From contig NW_015971546.1 of NCBI RefSeq assembly GCF_000182565.1, positions 62,001 through 126,000 of the forward strand: a DNA stretch of 64,000 nucleotides, given 5' to 3'. This DNA comes from Spizellomyces punctatus DAOM BR117 (Eukaryota; Chytridiomycota; Chytridiomycetes; Spizellomycetales; Spizellomycetaceae). Under the pieces are notes generated by a model, which was not told the origin of the DNA, did not search any database, and worked only from the letters and a program-made list of their open reading frames with translations. Position 1 is the first letter of the stretch, and every line of letters begins with the position of its first letter. Below, piece after piece: positions 11,975-23,310 of this stretch. A program made the translations under genes and the position numbers.

Positions 11975-13322
11975 CTATGCGCTAATGAAGCCCTTTTCCT
12001 TCAAAAACTTTATGGACAGATCCCAGAGCTGGTCGGCCAGTTTTTCATCTTGGGCCTGTGCGCTCGGTGTCGCAACCTTGGCAATAGGCACAAAGTATTT
12101 TGCTCTAAGAAAAAAGCGGAAGATGCCATGTCAATGCGTGTAATGTCAACTATATGTGAAGGGTCAAGCATCTTTACCGGAGATTCTTTTCTTCAATTTC
12201 TGGACTTGTGGCACAGTAAAGAGACGTAAGGGCGCCCTTGTAGGAGCTTACAAGAGCGACCCTGCTGAACGCACTGTAGATGCCTCCAAAAAGTTTACCG
12301 TATGTCGCTGCGGGACCACGACTGAGCTCTGACATTCGGCATCAATGAGCCGTCATTTTCGGTTACAAACTTTGACTGTGAAGACATTGTTGCTTACCTG
12401 TATCCACGGCACCCGGGTGCAACGAGTTGGCAAAGATCTTCTCACTTTTCAGGTGCTTTTCCAAGCCAGTTGTGAAAAGAATATTGGCAGTTTTTGATTG
12501 GGCTTTGAGAATGGCAGTCCATCAAGAACAGGCAAAAATACCACTAGTACCAAAATGAAAAACTCACAGTAACGCGTCCAGGTGCTGCCAAAATCACGAT
12601 TCGCTTGCTCTACTGTCTCGAACTGATACGTGCTGGCCAAGATATTGTGAGCCATAGAGGAAACGTTTACGATACGGACGGAGGATGCAGGGAGTTTCGA
12701 AGTGCTAATAAGGGTTGGAAGCAGCTCATGTGTAAACAGGAAATGTCCTGGGGCGGAAATGGTTAGGAAAAACGAATCCTTTGCTTGAGGTATGCGAAGC
12801 AAAAGGTTCTTACCCATGTGATTAGTCTGGAATTGGACTTCGAGACCGTCCTTGCTGATCTCGTAGGGAACCGCCATGATACCGGCATTGTTGAGAAGTA
12901 TGTCGAGTCTCGTCTCCTTTTCTTTGAACTGCTTTGAAGCTTCTTTAACCGAAGCCAGATCCATCAAATCCATCTTGAGGAAAACGACGTTGGCATGGGG
13001 GATCTGCTCCTTGATCTTGGCGATAGCCTCAAGAGCACGGGCTTCGGTACGAGCCGCCAAGTAAACTTTGGCATTGTGATCTGCGAGGTGGAGCACAGAC
13101 TGGTATCCGATCCCAGTGTTTCCACCTGCCAAGAATGCTTTAATGACGCCCTTATTCTAGAGGTCTGCAGATCTTGTTCTTACCCGTGACGATGGCGACC
13201 TTCAAAGTGCACGTTAGACACGTCCAGACACTGCAACGACTATAACATCTTTATCATACCTTTCCAGAAAGGTCAGGGATATCCTTTGCTTCAAAATGCT
13301 TTTCAAAAAAACCAAACACCAT
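11975..13322 (-). CDS. Short-chain dehydrogenase, retinol-dehydrogenase/WWOX-like
   Basis: Seven exons (13322-13260, 13199-13184, 13125-12814, 12747-12568, 12502-12398, 12328-12178, 12104-11975) give 318 residues. The second exon is a 16-nt microexon, needed to make KVAIVTGGNTGIG, the classical SDR nucleotide-binding motif. NNAGIMAVP follows, then the catalytic VNVSSMAHN serine region and YSQSK (YxxxK). LHPGAVDTELSRGPAA after the active site resembles the retinol dehydrogenase/WWOX branch. The likely reaction is NAD(P)-dependent oxidation or reduction of a lipid or xenobiotic carbonyl. The substrate is unknown. Confidence 0.88.
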
Positions 13323-14751
13323 GGTGCGTTCGACAAGAGGGAGGAGAAACTGCTGCGTGAAAATCAAGAAATGCATCGATCAGCAGCTTGAATACCAAGA
13401 CAACACGAGGATATTGCACTAGTGACGAACCGTGAGATAATAAAAACAGTCTATCTTGCAGAGATGGAAGGGGAAAGAGATGCCCTTTGCTACTTGAGGG
13501 ATTTGGAAGTCAAGCTGCTCTTTTCAACTGGTCGATGCTGACAGCATCACTATAGGTGGCACAGTCATCCAATGCCCTTGAGCGCGTAAAAGAACAAACA
13601 CCTTGTTCTCTTTTTCTGGCCGTTATTTTTTTGTTCTTGCCGATAATGGATTATTTTCGAATTCGGAACTCCGATGCGGGATTTGCCAGTAAGATCTGTA
13701 TTTTTTTAGTGTTTAACAGATATTTCTTTATAGAGATTATTTCCTATTTTTCTTTGCTGCAAAACACTTTTGCTGGAGAGGTTGATGCAATCAATTGGAA
13801 ATATGACGTCTCCAAGTTCCTTTTAGGTGCTAACAAAAGATATACATGTTGCGTAAATGCCGCTGGTGAACACAACCTTTGGGCGTTCGCACTCCTCGTT
13901 TTAACCCTAAGGAAACATGTGAAAGACTCGCTCCGAGTCGTCTCCGAGGGAAACATGAAAACATACGGGAGAGAACAGTGATACAGATCGAAGAATGGGC
14001 CACCTTTCTGGGGATCTCTTGACCCAGGAGTAAAAAAGGTTCATCACGTCACGACGTCTGCAGGGAATGAAGGGCTTTTCACCTCCGTCGCACACTTGCA
14101 AACATCCGTTCTGACAACCTTATCAAAACTTGGTTGTGGGGATTCGACATGTTATCCGCGTAGTGTGATTTCCTTCGATGTGCCTGGAACATTTTTTTTG
14201 TGTTTTGCTGAGTTTGGACCCTCGCGCGTGTTTAGAGCATGGTGGTCATTGAAAAAAGCGCACAGTTCCTATCGCTCGCAAAAGCAACACACACAATACG
14301 CTGCAATATCAACAATGTTTTCCGCGATTATGCCTTTGAGCTGTCAAGGGACTGACTACCGTGACGTTCCAGCTCGTCCCACTCATGACAATTTAACGCG
14401 CAGCTTGAAGGGTTCTTCTTTGGCTGGGAGCTTGGAACTCTAACAGGCATGCAAGGGACTACTGCAACGTGAGAGGCTCGTTGAAAGGGGCGCTGACAGT
14501 TTAAAGGGAATTTGTGCTTTGTCCGGATGGATCGAGGTCAACCAAGACCTTGGACAGGCCCGCTGCCTTGGTATAAGTTATCACTACGTTCCTCCTGCTC
14601 AACTTGCAAACCTGGGATCGTTCACTTGTTTTAATTCACGATATGCACTAGTGCTCTTCGATCTGGCATGCCTTTGGTTCATATGAATGAAATACATAAC
14701 CATATCCGCTTCTAGCCGACCGTCCTGACTTTCACCCTTGACGATACTTAC
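13323..14751. other. Intergenic stretch, no supported gene
   Basis: About 1.4 kb between two divergent genes. Open frames of 141 codons (13556-13981) and 115 codons (14096-14443) on + have no motif, repeat or splice support. They are rich in Ser, Phe and Cys in the way chance frames are. Promoters for both neighbours must lie here. Confidence 0.45.
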
Positions 14752-15697
14752 ATGAGCCACTTACCCAATGCCAACAACTCGAATACCTGCAGTTTTCAGT
14801 TGGTTCAGAGAATCATTTGCTCTAGCATTACGGTATGCACTTGCCTTTTCATCAGCAGAGGTGAACACTAACGATTCTGATTTGCCACAGGTATGCTGCT
14901 GCCTGGAAGCCGCTGTGTCACTTGTAGGAAACAGAAGAATACGAACTTCTCGACCAATGCAACTGCACACCATAGGCGCCCTTTCATGGGCGGCCAATGT
15001 GATCCTCTACGCCGTCAGCTTCAGTTATGAAGGCACTATCCACACAGTCTTTGCTGAATTGAGCCTGGTATTCGATGTCCTGGCCCGAAGTCTTCTGATC
15101 TTCAATATTTATACGAGAACATGTTGCGTTATGGTCACAAGTTGTTCACGGATGAGAAAGGCGTATGGTACTGGTGCAGTTCTCGTCATCAGCTGGGTGA
15201 TCATTTCGACCATCGCCTTGTTTGTCTCGTATCTTGCCCACCCTGGCTACTTTCAAACAGACCCAGCGAATATCATGTACGTGGTCGGAATTATTATCGA
15301 CCTTGTTTTCTGCGTCTCCAGCGACTATTTGTTCATCCACGGGCTACGAAAGGCGAAGCATGCCTTGGGACTAGGCTTGACAGACCGAAAAGACATACTC
15401 GTTATTCTCAACATGGTCTGCATCGGGTTAATTCAAATTGCCTCGGTCGTTCTCCTGTTTGTTGGCATTGATGAAGAATACATGTACCACTATGTTTGCA
15501 CGGCTTTACGGTATCGGTTCTTTGTTTACATTTTACGATTTACGGACGACTACATGGGCAATCTCTCGGAGGGAGAAGGGACAGTCGGAACGTTGCGGAT
15601 GGATCCAGAAGCGATTGATGTGGACAAGGAGACGACCACGCGCGAGATTTCACCAGTTGCTTTTCGTAACGAGAGCAGTCAAACCGTATGCATCTAG
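14752..15697 (+). CDS. Putative seven-transmembrane protein
   Basis: Two exons (14752-14832 and 14891-15697) give 295 residues. An unspliced reading starting at 14768 is also open, but removing the 58-nt intron (GTATGC...CCACAG) joins IICSSIT to VCCCLEAAVSLV and makes a clean first membrane helix. This is why the spliced model is preferred. Further hydrophobic segments lie near residues 52-70, 77-98, 117-138, 148-170, 190-213 and 220-240, so there are six clear and perhaps seven helices. The short Asn-rich N-terminus and an acidic, hydrophilic C-terminal tail of about 50 residues fit a receptor-like topology. No GPCR family motif is recognised, so the function is unknown. Confidence 0.6.
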
Positions 15698-15828
15698 CCA
15701 AAAGCCAACAGGAGGTCTAATCGGAACAGTAGTATACCCCTTTTAAGTTACTTGTACAAAGTTGTAGAATGGTTTAAAGACAGTAATTGAAGTCTGACAG
15801 TGTCCTGTAAACAATAAAAGAATAAACA

Positions 15829-16351
15829 CTATGCAAGTCTTATTTCGAGGCTCTGTTTCAACGGATGAAACCGCGACCTCGTCTGAATTAAGCTGATAAG
15901 AGGTTGAAAGAGGGGCCTCATCGTCACCAACTCTTCAAAAGGCATGAACGTCCAAAACTCGCACTTTTCCGGCTCAAGCAGCTTTGGTGATGGAACGTCA
16001 TCTACACACTCGCCAATCATGAAGATTGTCACGTAATGCTTGCCATCCTTTGGCATGGGATCGTTCGTTGCTGTCCCGAATGTTATGTTATTGATGGCAA
16101 GTCCGGTTTCTTCGAGCACTTCACGGAGCGCGCAGCTTTCAAAGGACTCATTAAATTCAAGGTGACCTCCCGGAAGCTGATAGGTTCCTAATTTTTGACC
16201 TGGGTTTCTACTTTTGCTGGACCCTTCAATGATAATAATGCGGGCTTTTACCTTCACCGTGACTTCCTTTCCGCTTCCCAACCAGTATGTGCCCATCGCT
16301 GCGTCGAATGACAAAAACGCCAACCCCGACACGGGGTCCAACTGAATGCAT
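15829..16351 (-). CDS. Nudix hydrolase
   Basis: Two exons (16351-16252 and 16199-15829) give 156 residues. The full Nudix box GX5EX7REUXEEXGU is present starting at GGHLEFNESF and ending REVLEETGL; the glutamates bind the metal. RVGVGVFVIRR and LVGKRKGSHGEG precede it, and the layout is like small MTH/NUDT15-type nucleotide hydrolases. Likely substrates are modified nucleoside triphosphates, which is inferred from the family. The start at 16351 matches family N-termini. An in-frame ATG at 16435 would add 28 residues rich in Leu and Arg and could encode a targeting peptide. The tRNA gene lies 122 bases away on the other strand. Confidence 0.9.
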
Positions 16352-16473
16352 GCTATTGGTGGTCGCTGCAAGCAACAAATCCAAAGAGAGCAAAGGACGT
16401 CGCAGGTGAGTCACACCAAAGTGGCTTAGCGTCAAGTGAGCATGTGAAGAACTATTTCAGTCTGAAAACTGGC

Positions 16474-16547
16474 GGCCGCGTGGCGCAATGGACTAGCGTA
16501 TTGGACTTCGGATCCAAAGGTTGCGGGTTCGAGTCCCGTCGTGGTCG
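16474..16547 (+). tRNA. tRNA-Arg (anticodon TCG)
   Basis: A 74-nt cloverleaf can be drawn. The acceptor GGCCGCG pairs with CGTGGTC using two wobble pairs. The D-arm is GCGC/GCGT. The anticodon arm is TTGGA-CTTCGGA-TCCAA with TCG in the loop. The T-arm is GCGGG-TTCGAGT-CCCGT. The discriminator base is G and there is no intron. The A box (TGGCGCAATGG) and B box (GGTTCGAGTCC) are intact, and a run of T follows as a Pol III terminator. Confidence 0.95.
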
Positions 16548-16566
16548 TTCAGGAGGTCGGTCGGTG

Positions 16567-16578
16567 TTTTTTTTTTTT
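16567..16578 (+). terminator. Pol III T-tract terminator of tRNA-Arg
   Basis: A run of twelve T residues starts 19 bases after the mature tRNA 3' end, as expected for RNA polymerase III termination. Confidence 0.85.
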
Positions 16579-16740
16579 CACAATCGTCGTATCTTTTTAA
16601 CAGACCGTCATATTATAGATTTACAATGAAGCATATTGACAGGCAAATGACAAGCTAAATCGTAACTGTATAAACCTAAGTAATTCTGAATCTCCTGATG
16701 CTCGCCCATTGGAACGATCGGCACATTAGTCTGCTGCGAT

Positions 16741-18852
16741 CTACTTGCGAGCTTTAAATACAATCTCTACGGGCTCCACAGCAGCAATCGTGAAACCAGC
16801 TTCGGTCTCCAGCTTTCTCCCATTGCGATGACTAGCTAATTCGATCTCAAATGCCCGGATCAGATGGGCCAGTGCAACTTTGGCTTCCATCATCGAGATA
16901 CGCTGTCCCACGCAGCTGCGTCCACCAGCTCCAAAAGGAATCCAGGCGAAGGGATGACGTGCCTTGTTGATGTTCTGATCTATGAAATGATAGGGAAAAT
17001 ACATATTAGGGTGAGCGTAATGTGCTGAATTGCGGTGGATGGCTGGAATAAAAAAGATGAGTGAGAGGCAATTGTTGCGAAGCAAACATTGCATGCTGCT
17101 CACGTTCATTTAGAATGACTACACTTGCACCACGAGGTATATGAACGCCATGAAACTCGAAATCCTCCGTGGCAGCCCGTCCGTTGATAGGAGCAGGAGG
17201 GTAAAGCCTGGCCGTCTCCTACAGGCAAATGTAGCTTATAATGCATTATGGATTGATTCATATTTGCCTACCTTTAAAACTGCCGTCATCAGCCGCATCG
17301 ACCCACTGGTATCATACTGAAGGTCGGCGGTAGCAATCGTATCAGTAATTTCCTTGTACAGCTGCATTTGAAGCATCTTGTTTTCGGGCTTTGCGAGTTC
17401 GTACAAGGCAAAGGTCAAAAGTGACGCCGTCGTATCGGTGCCTGGAAATAAGATAAGAGTTTGTAAATCTGACAAGCGTGTGAGCGTGTGGTGATCTGAC
17501 CGGCTGCCATGATATCAATACTATCTGGATATGCAAGGATAGATCGGAGTGAGGACACATCATCAGGCAATCAGAGATCAAACGAATTGCAGTTCTCACC
17601 AGTTAACACATCCTCCTCCATGAGCATCTCTCCATCTTTCTCATCTCTCGCGGTAAAGATGGCCGTGGCGAAATCTCTTGGCAATACTTCACATCGTTTC
17701 ATCATCTCACGCCTCTCCTTAAGCATGTCCATTGAAAACCTGCGTATAGACTGTAATTTTTCATGAAGATCTCTCAGGAGGGGATCTTTCTCCCAATCTA
17801 ACGCGGCGGAAGGCAGGAGGAAATGGGTCCGAGCTACGTTGAAAAGCGTACGAACGGCGTCAGCGATTTCAGGAACTGATTCTCCTCGAGTCCCAAACGC
17901 GATCTTAAGGATGACAGAAAAAGTGTAATCGTTAAGGGGCTTTCTGATGTCGATTGCGCCCTTTGTTGACTACCAATTGTGTGGGTTAATATTGTATTAT
18001 AACAAGCAAAAGCAAAGTCCGTTCCGGAGGGCCTGACCTCTGAGGCTAATCCATTAACGAGCACTTTGGCATACGCGTTCATATCGTCAGTGAAAGCATT
18101 GACGGCTTTGGGAGGCAGCAATGCCCTATTGGCCAGACGACGATGCTTTTCCCACCCACCATCCACTATGGTGGCAAACCATGACGTTAGGAAGCCGCAT
18201 TCAAAGATAGCAGGTGCCCTATACCTGTTCGCATTGCGATTCCGTGCGATGTCTCTGGGGCATTAGGGGCTAATCTCCTGTACACCTGTTGCATATACGG
18301 AAGATCCCCGCGATCATACCACTTGACATTATGGAACACATCTGCTGCCAGATCGGCTGTTGAAACGCATATATCATAGAGTTGTTGATGCTCCTTCACG
18401 TTGATGGGTGAACACGGGTGTGGTAACGCTGTTTGCGGATGATTGCTTACCTCTGCTCCTACTCGTGGGATTTTCATCATGTCAGGCGCACCATGGGATT
18501 CCCATAGGTCTAACATGACACGATCACCGTGTTGTATTCCATGCTTCTGGAGAAGAACCCAAGTCGGTTTAAAAGGGCCATCATGGGAAGTCCGCTGAGT
18601 CTTACATTGATGGCCAATTGCATTGCCTCAAAGTCGGGCCCTACGAATAAGTTAGCATAACCGCAGGTTTGCATTGCATTTCGAGCATTCTTGACCTGTC
18701 AAAGCAGATATATGCTGAACGCTGGGTGCATTTTCAATGGGCACAGCCGCTGTGCGCATTCGCCGTGTGTTCAGTAGAGAACTCGTCAATGGCGTACCGG
18801 CCACAATGTTATGACGGGATAGCCTCCTCAGTGCAAGACCGTAGCAGACCAT
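16741..18852 (-). CDS. Cytochrome P450, possibly mitochondrial
   Basis: Ten exons (18852-18696, 18640-18606, 18546-18451, 18393-18225, 18165-18038, 17969-17600, 17524-17501, 17441-17272, 17218-17104, 17042-16741) give 521 residues with a continuous frame. The I-helix AAGTDTTAS is rebuilt over the junctions that flank a 24-nt microexon. ETARLYPP supplies the ExxR motif, and FGAGGRSCVG is the heme-binding loop with the Cys ligand. WEKHRRLANRALLPPKAV is the C-helix WxxxR region. There is no hydrophobic N-terminal anchor. Instead the first 35 residues carry many Arg and no acidic residue, as in a mitochondrial presequence. Such class I P450s are typical of animals, so the location is an inference. 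The substrate is unknown. Confidence 0.92.
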
Positions 18853-19152
18853 TGATAAAACTTCTAAAGCGTATCTGTTACTGTGAAATGCAAGTCAAAC
18901 TTGGCCTTAACATGAAGTTAAGACAATTTGGCGCCCCATACGAAGCAAGCCAGCCCTCTGCCATTGAGTCATGTTGCATGACAGGTATTGCCCTTGATGT
19001 CATGTATGATTTTATTTGAGGAAATATGGAGAGACTTGGCTACCTTCCTCGTTTCACATGCTGTAATGGAGCTGATCCGTGATAACCTCCCACCTAGCCA
19101 ATGTTATTCATGACTGGCGTCTTCTTCCAACGTTTGGGTAAGACTCGCCATT

Positions 19153-19198
19153 TTCAGGGAGAAAACTGTGAGACGTTCAGGGAGAAAACTGTGAGACG
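19153..19198. repeat. 23-bp perfect tandem duplication
   Basis: Two identical 23-bp units, starting TTCAGGGAGAAAACTG at 19153 and at 19176, followed by the first four bases of a third. Lies in a gene-poor region. Confidence 0.9.
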
Positions 19199-20421
19199 TT
19201 CAAGACTTGTTCAATATTGAGTGGTTTGAAGAGTCCTGAAGGTTTCCCACATATACGGAAAAGCATATTCGAGTCGACATGGAGAACCATCGATAACTAC
19301 AACAGAACAGAAAACTTGAAGATCTATCGATATATTTATCTACTTGTAACCAGGGACTAGCCGTCCGTATAGATAAATTCTTTACGGAGAGCAGACGTCA
19401 TCATCTGAAGAGTATGGAATGTACCAACTATCGTCGCTACGACACAGAGATAACATTCGTTGTTTTGCAAATGACAACACAACAAAGGTACAAGCATGGT
19501 TACATAGGCCAACCAAACATCCAAAGGGAATAATAAACAATGTAGTCAGATGCTGTGTTTCATGATACGTGTAAAGAAACGAGTGAATAGCCCAACTTTG
19601 CCCGCTATGGCTGAACAGGCTGGACAAGACCGGAAGACTGGGAGAATATGTTCTTGAGTCTTGCACTATATAGATGCTGCTATCGTTCCCATTTGGTAGA
19701 ATGTTTGTTTACTTTTGTGTTATTTTTTCTCTATTGGACGGTATCAGTATAGGACCAAGTTGATGTAAAAATAACACTAGCATGTTATGTTAAACCCGTA
19801 ACGCGAGCGTCCTTAATGACTTTCTTCTTCTACCGGAAGCCGAAAACGAGAACTTGAGTTGGAACGTGAGTGAGTGACAAGTAATCAGATTGTCAAGTGG
19901 AGAGCTTTTGGACCCAGGCAACTTACTAATGACAGCATGTTGGCTAGAGAAGTCCAACGATGATGTCCGAACGTCTCGCTTGAATGTCCGAACGGCGAAC
20001 GCGTTGTGGGATGTAGTCCACCTAGCGATAATTCTGTTGTCGGCAATTACAACTGAAGAGCGGGAGGCTTCCGCTTTAAAAGATCCTGATGTCAGTTTTC
20101 TGAAGCTGGGGATGACAACTCTTTGACGAAAATCCCTGCGTTCGCGGTAGTGGAGCGCCCTCTGGTTGCCGAAAAACATATCAAGGAAAACAGGACAGTC
20201 CGATTGAATGTGAGTAGCCCAACACGCACGGCATTTAGCCCAGCTTCGAAAGTGGTATATTGTTGGTAGCTCCATCACGGCAGCGTGGAACATTCTTGAC
20301 AGCTCAAACATTCCTCACATGGCCTTTTCATGCAATCTGTGATCGGGGCTGTATGCGATCTCATCATCATAGGGGGATTATGGGTAGCACGACACAATAA
20401 TAGTGCTTATGACATATCAGT

Positions 20422-20469
20422 GTACCATGGAGGTGGGATTCTGCAGTACCATGGAGGTGGGATTCTGCA
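20422..20469. repeat. 24-bp perfect tandem duplication
   Basis: Two identical 24-bp units, starting GTACCATGGAGGTGGGATT at 20422 and at 20446. No gene is nearby on either side for several hundred bases. Confidence 0.9.
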
Positions 20470-21194
20470 ATGAGGAGATTGTTAAAAGTTTATTATCATG
20501 CCCATCTCGGAATACTGCCATATCTTCTGTGTGACCTCATCCCTAATACATCATTGACTTCAGATTCACCTATACAGCCTCGCAAGACGGTAAGGGACAA
20601 TGAAATATTTCGAAATCCAGTGATTCAGATAAACCTACCCTGATTGATGGGTGCAACATCCAACACAGTGCTGATCTGTATCTCTGTAATATACTGTATG
20701 TACAGTCACGGGGCTTGGTTCTTGCATTATATAAGCAACACCGACATCTTCAGGCAATACCTATGGTGCTGTATGAGGAGATGCTTAGGGATGCATATTG
20801 GTTCATACTCTATCATGGTGTGGGATGTCTGTGATACTCTTCATATGCATTGGATAGTATAGCTGCTCAGATAGAACTCTTCGTCAACAAACTCCCTTGC
20901 TCATGATCCCCCGCGATCGCGTTACATAATGCACTTACAAGCACTTTTCAAACCCTAACTGATCCTCTAAAATTTCGTCACAGACCCAAACCAGAACGTG
21001 TGGAAGAGAAAAGCACGCGATATGCGAACGTTGTTATCTGCGCCTTGTGACGTGCGCGTCATGGATTGTTTTCTACTCTTGTCTCCTGAATATCTCGGGT
21101 CAATAAAATGGCGCCCTGTTTCCAATTCTTTCGCATAGTTAAAAGCAGATGAAAACACTGACAAACATTCAGAAAGGACACATTTACAGCTGTA

Positions 21195-23310
21195 ATGTTT
21201 CGTATTCCGTTTTCCAACCGAGGATTAGGTGCCGACGTAGCCAACGACCTGTTCCAAAGGGCCTGTAAGTACTATGGGGATAACAGTAATATTTTAACAG
21301 ATATATGAGTACCTGATGAGCTTGTGAAAGGTCACGCAGAGTATGGGACAGCATCTGAACAGGTAATTTGATGTTGTGTCCCGATGCGAGGTCAGCATTA
21401 GATACATTTTTCTACCATGGTAGGGAAATAAAAAGACATCGGCTGGACGCAAGCGACGCGGTCGCCGCGACCGGATGCGAAGGTTCCGTCGATCTCACGC
21501 AACTGATGCGGTAAGCGTCCGTGCAGCATACCGAGCTCTACAGCGCACTAAATCCCATAAAGACCGAGCGTCACGGAACCCCAGCGTTTCGATCCAATCA
21601 TCTACGCAGACGCCATCGTTTCCGCCGGGCATTACATCTAGGAGGGTTCAAATTTCATGCCAGCGATTCAGAGTCATCGACCTTGAACCAATCAAGTGGC
21701 GATGAGAATATGCGAACAAAACAAGATGAGGTGAACAGAATACTCATCCGGCAAGGTTCGTTTGGATTAGGTAGATTAACGAAGATTGTCTTAAGCTAAA
21801 CGTTTTCTTCCTAAATTCATTGTAGAGCGTCAGCGTCGTCGGCATGATGATCTTAATGTAAGAATTCGAGGGCTTCGATTTAGCTCTATAATCATCTCAG
21901 CGATTTTCTTCTAGGATGCAGAGCTTTACGCTTTGAACCCATTCCTATCGATTGAAACCAATCAGGTTCCACGCAACAGCCGTCGGTCATCCGCTACGTC
22001 CGTTTCCAGCTCTTCCTTACCTGGAAGACGAGTCTCTGCATCACATGGCAAATTAATAAAGCCAGCCCCAGGGGCTATAGGAGTCGGTAAGTATGTGCAT
22101 TGGATCAAAGCCTTTAATCTGATGCTGACAACGCCGTCAACAGCAAAGTTGAAGAGCCACGATGGTCCATCTGAGCCCATGGTATTATTTCAAAGTACTG
22201 CTTGTTCCCTCCTCAAGCTAATTACGTGTGTTTGTCGGTCAGGTGGAAAAGAAATATCATACAGGCGATACGCATTTCCCTGACCTCCGTCCGGAAGCCG
22301 AAACTACGGATGAACCTAGCACCAACAGATCCATTTCGTTTTATGTTACACCACGAGACATATACGATCTTACTCCACGGGACGTCCAGCTTCGCGCTCA
22401 GTTAATGAGGGAGCTTGTGTCCTGGTATTTCTATAGCCGCTGGACATCGCCGGCATTGCAAGGAGGTGAAGAACGAGCGACTGCACCTGAACATCCTGCA
22501 AAGATGTGTCTTCCTTCGTTTAAAATGGAAAGATTATCTCCTCTGATGGAGACGGAGGACGAAAATCAAGAGGGATTTGATGTATTCGCTGGAATTGGGA
22601 CCAAAGGCTTCACTTTTGCGCTCAGCAAGATAGATCGCCGCACCTTACGGCCTACCGTCGCTCCAGTTGCCACCCCACCGACCCAATCCCCAAATGATGC
22701 AGGGACGCCAACTCCCGCCTCGCCTGCCGTAGTCAACCCTTTCCGAGGAACGTACAAGCATAGGATGCGTAGAGTATCGCTGACTCCGGACCTTGAGATT
22801 GCCCAAATGGGAAACAGTGCGACGAATATTCCAGTCATGGCTGATTTTGGAAAAGTAAAGACAAACGCAGCTCCCCTTATCAAACCCCGCGATCGAGCCA
22901 AGCGTCACCGCGGTCCTTCAAAGTTCGGAAAAGCTTGGGGCACTTCTCTCGGGCCTTGGGTTGACCATGACCCCGATCTATGCGATAGGCATGACCATTC
23001 ACGATACCTGATTGATGTTGCTGGGTCGGTCAATGCTTATCGTGAAGAGCACGAAACTGGATGGACATCCCATTCACAACTGCAGGCTGTTTGGAGCCAG
23101 CTGGCTGTCGCCGAAGGTGGTCAATTTGAACACACCCAAATGTCAGAAGAGCACAAAAAAGACTTTAAGCAGCTGTTTGAAAAGTTATTGGACGTCACAT
23201 TTGGTGATAAAAAAGGGTCAGAGAACATTGGCAAGATTGAAGAGAAGCAGAAGAGACAAAAGGACCCCGGAGCAGCCATCAGATCCTTGGCGCTAGGCGT
23301 TGTCTGGTAA
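21195..23310 (+). CDS. Unrecognised 553-residue protein
   Basis: Seven exons (21195-21264, 21310-21362, 21527-21755, 21826-21857, 21915-22086, 22144-22181, 22243-23310) give 553 residues with a continuous frame, so I treat it as a real gene. I do not recognise the family. Visible features: a motif seen twice in the N-terminal third, TELYSALNP near residue 42 and AELYALNP near residue 129; a Ser/Arg-rich segment between residues 140 and 170; a Pro/Thr-rich linker near residues 345-365; and a charged, probably helical C-terminus. There is no signal peptide or membrane helix. The second exon's acceptor (ATATATGAG) is weak and the first two exons are the least certain. Confidence 0.6.

Larger units (their letters stand above)
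18853..21194. other. Gene-poor stretch with short tandem duplications
   Basis: About 2.3 kb without a gene I can support. Two perfect short tandem duplications occur (19153-19198 and 20422-20469). The longest open frame, 19790-20311 on minus (173 codons), is rich in Ser, Arg and Phe and has no recognisable motif. It could be a remnant or chance. Confidence 0.45.

Noticed and set aside
19790..20311. 173-codon open frame on the minus strand
   Set aside because: No recognisable motif; Ser/Arg/Phe-rich composition; lies in a region with tandem slippage. Left as unsupported.
21475..21705. Arg-rich frame considered as an exon of the 21-23 kb gene
   Set aside because: Including it demands a 16-nt or 33-nt intron and breaks the downstream frame; skipping it joins exon 2 to 21527 in phase.
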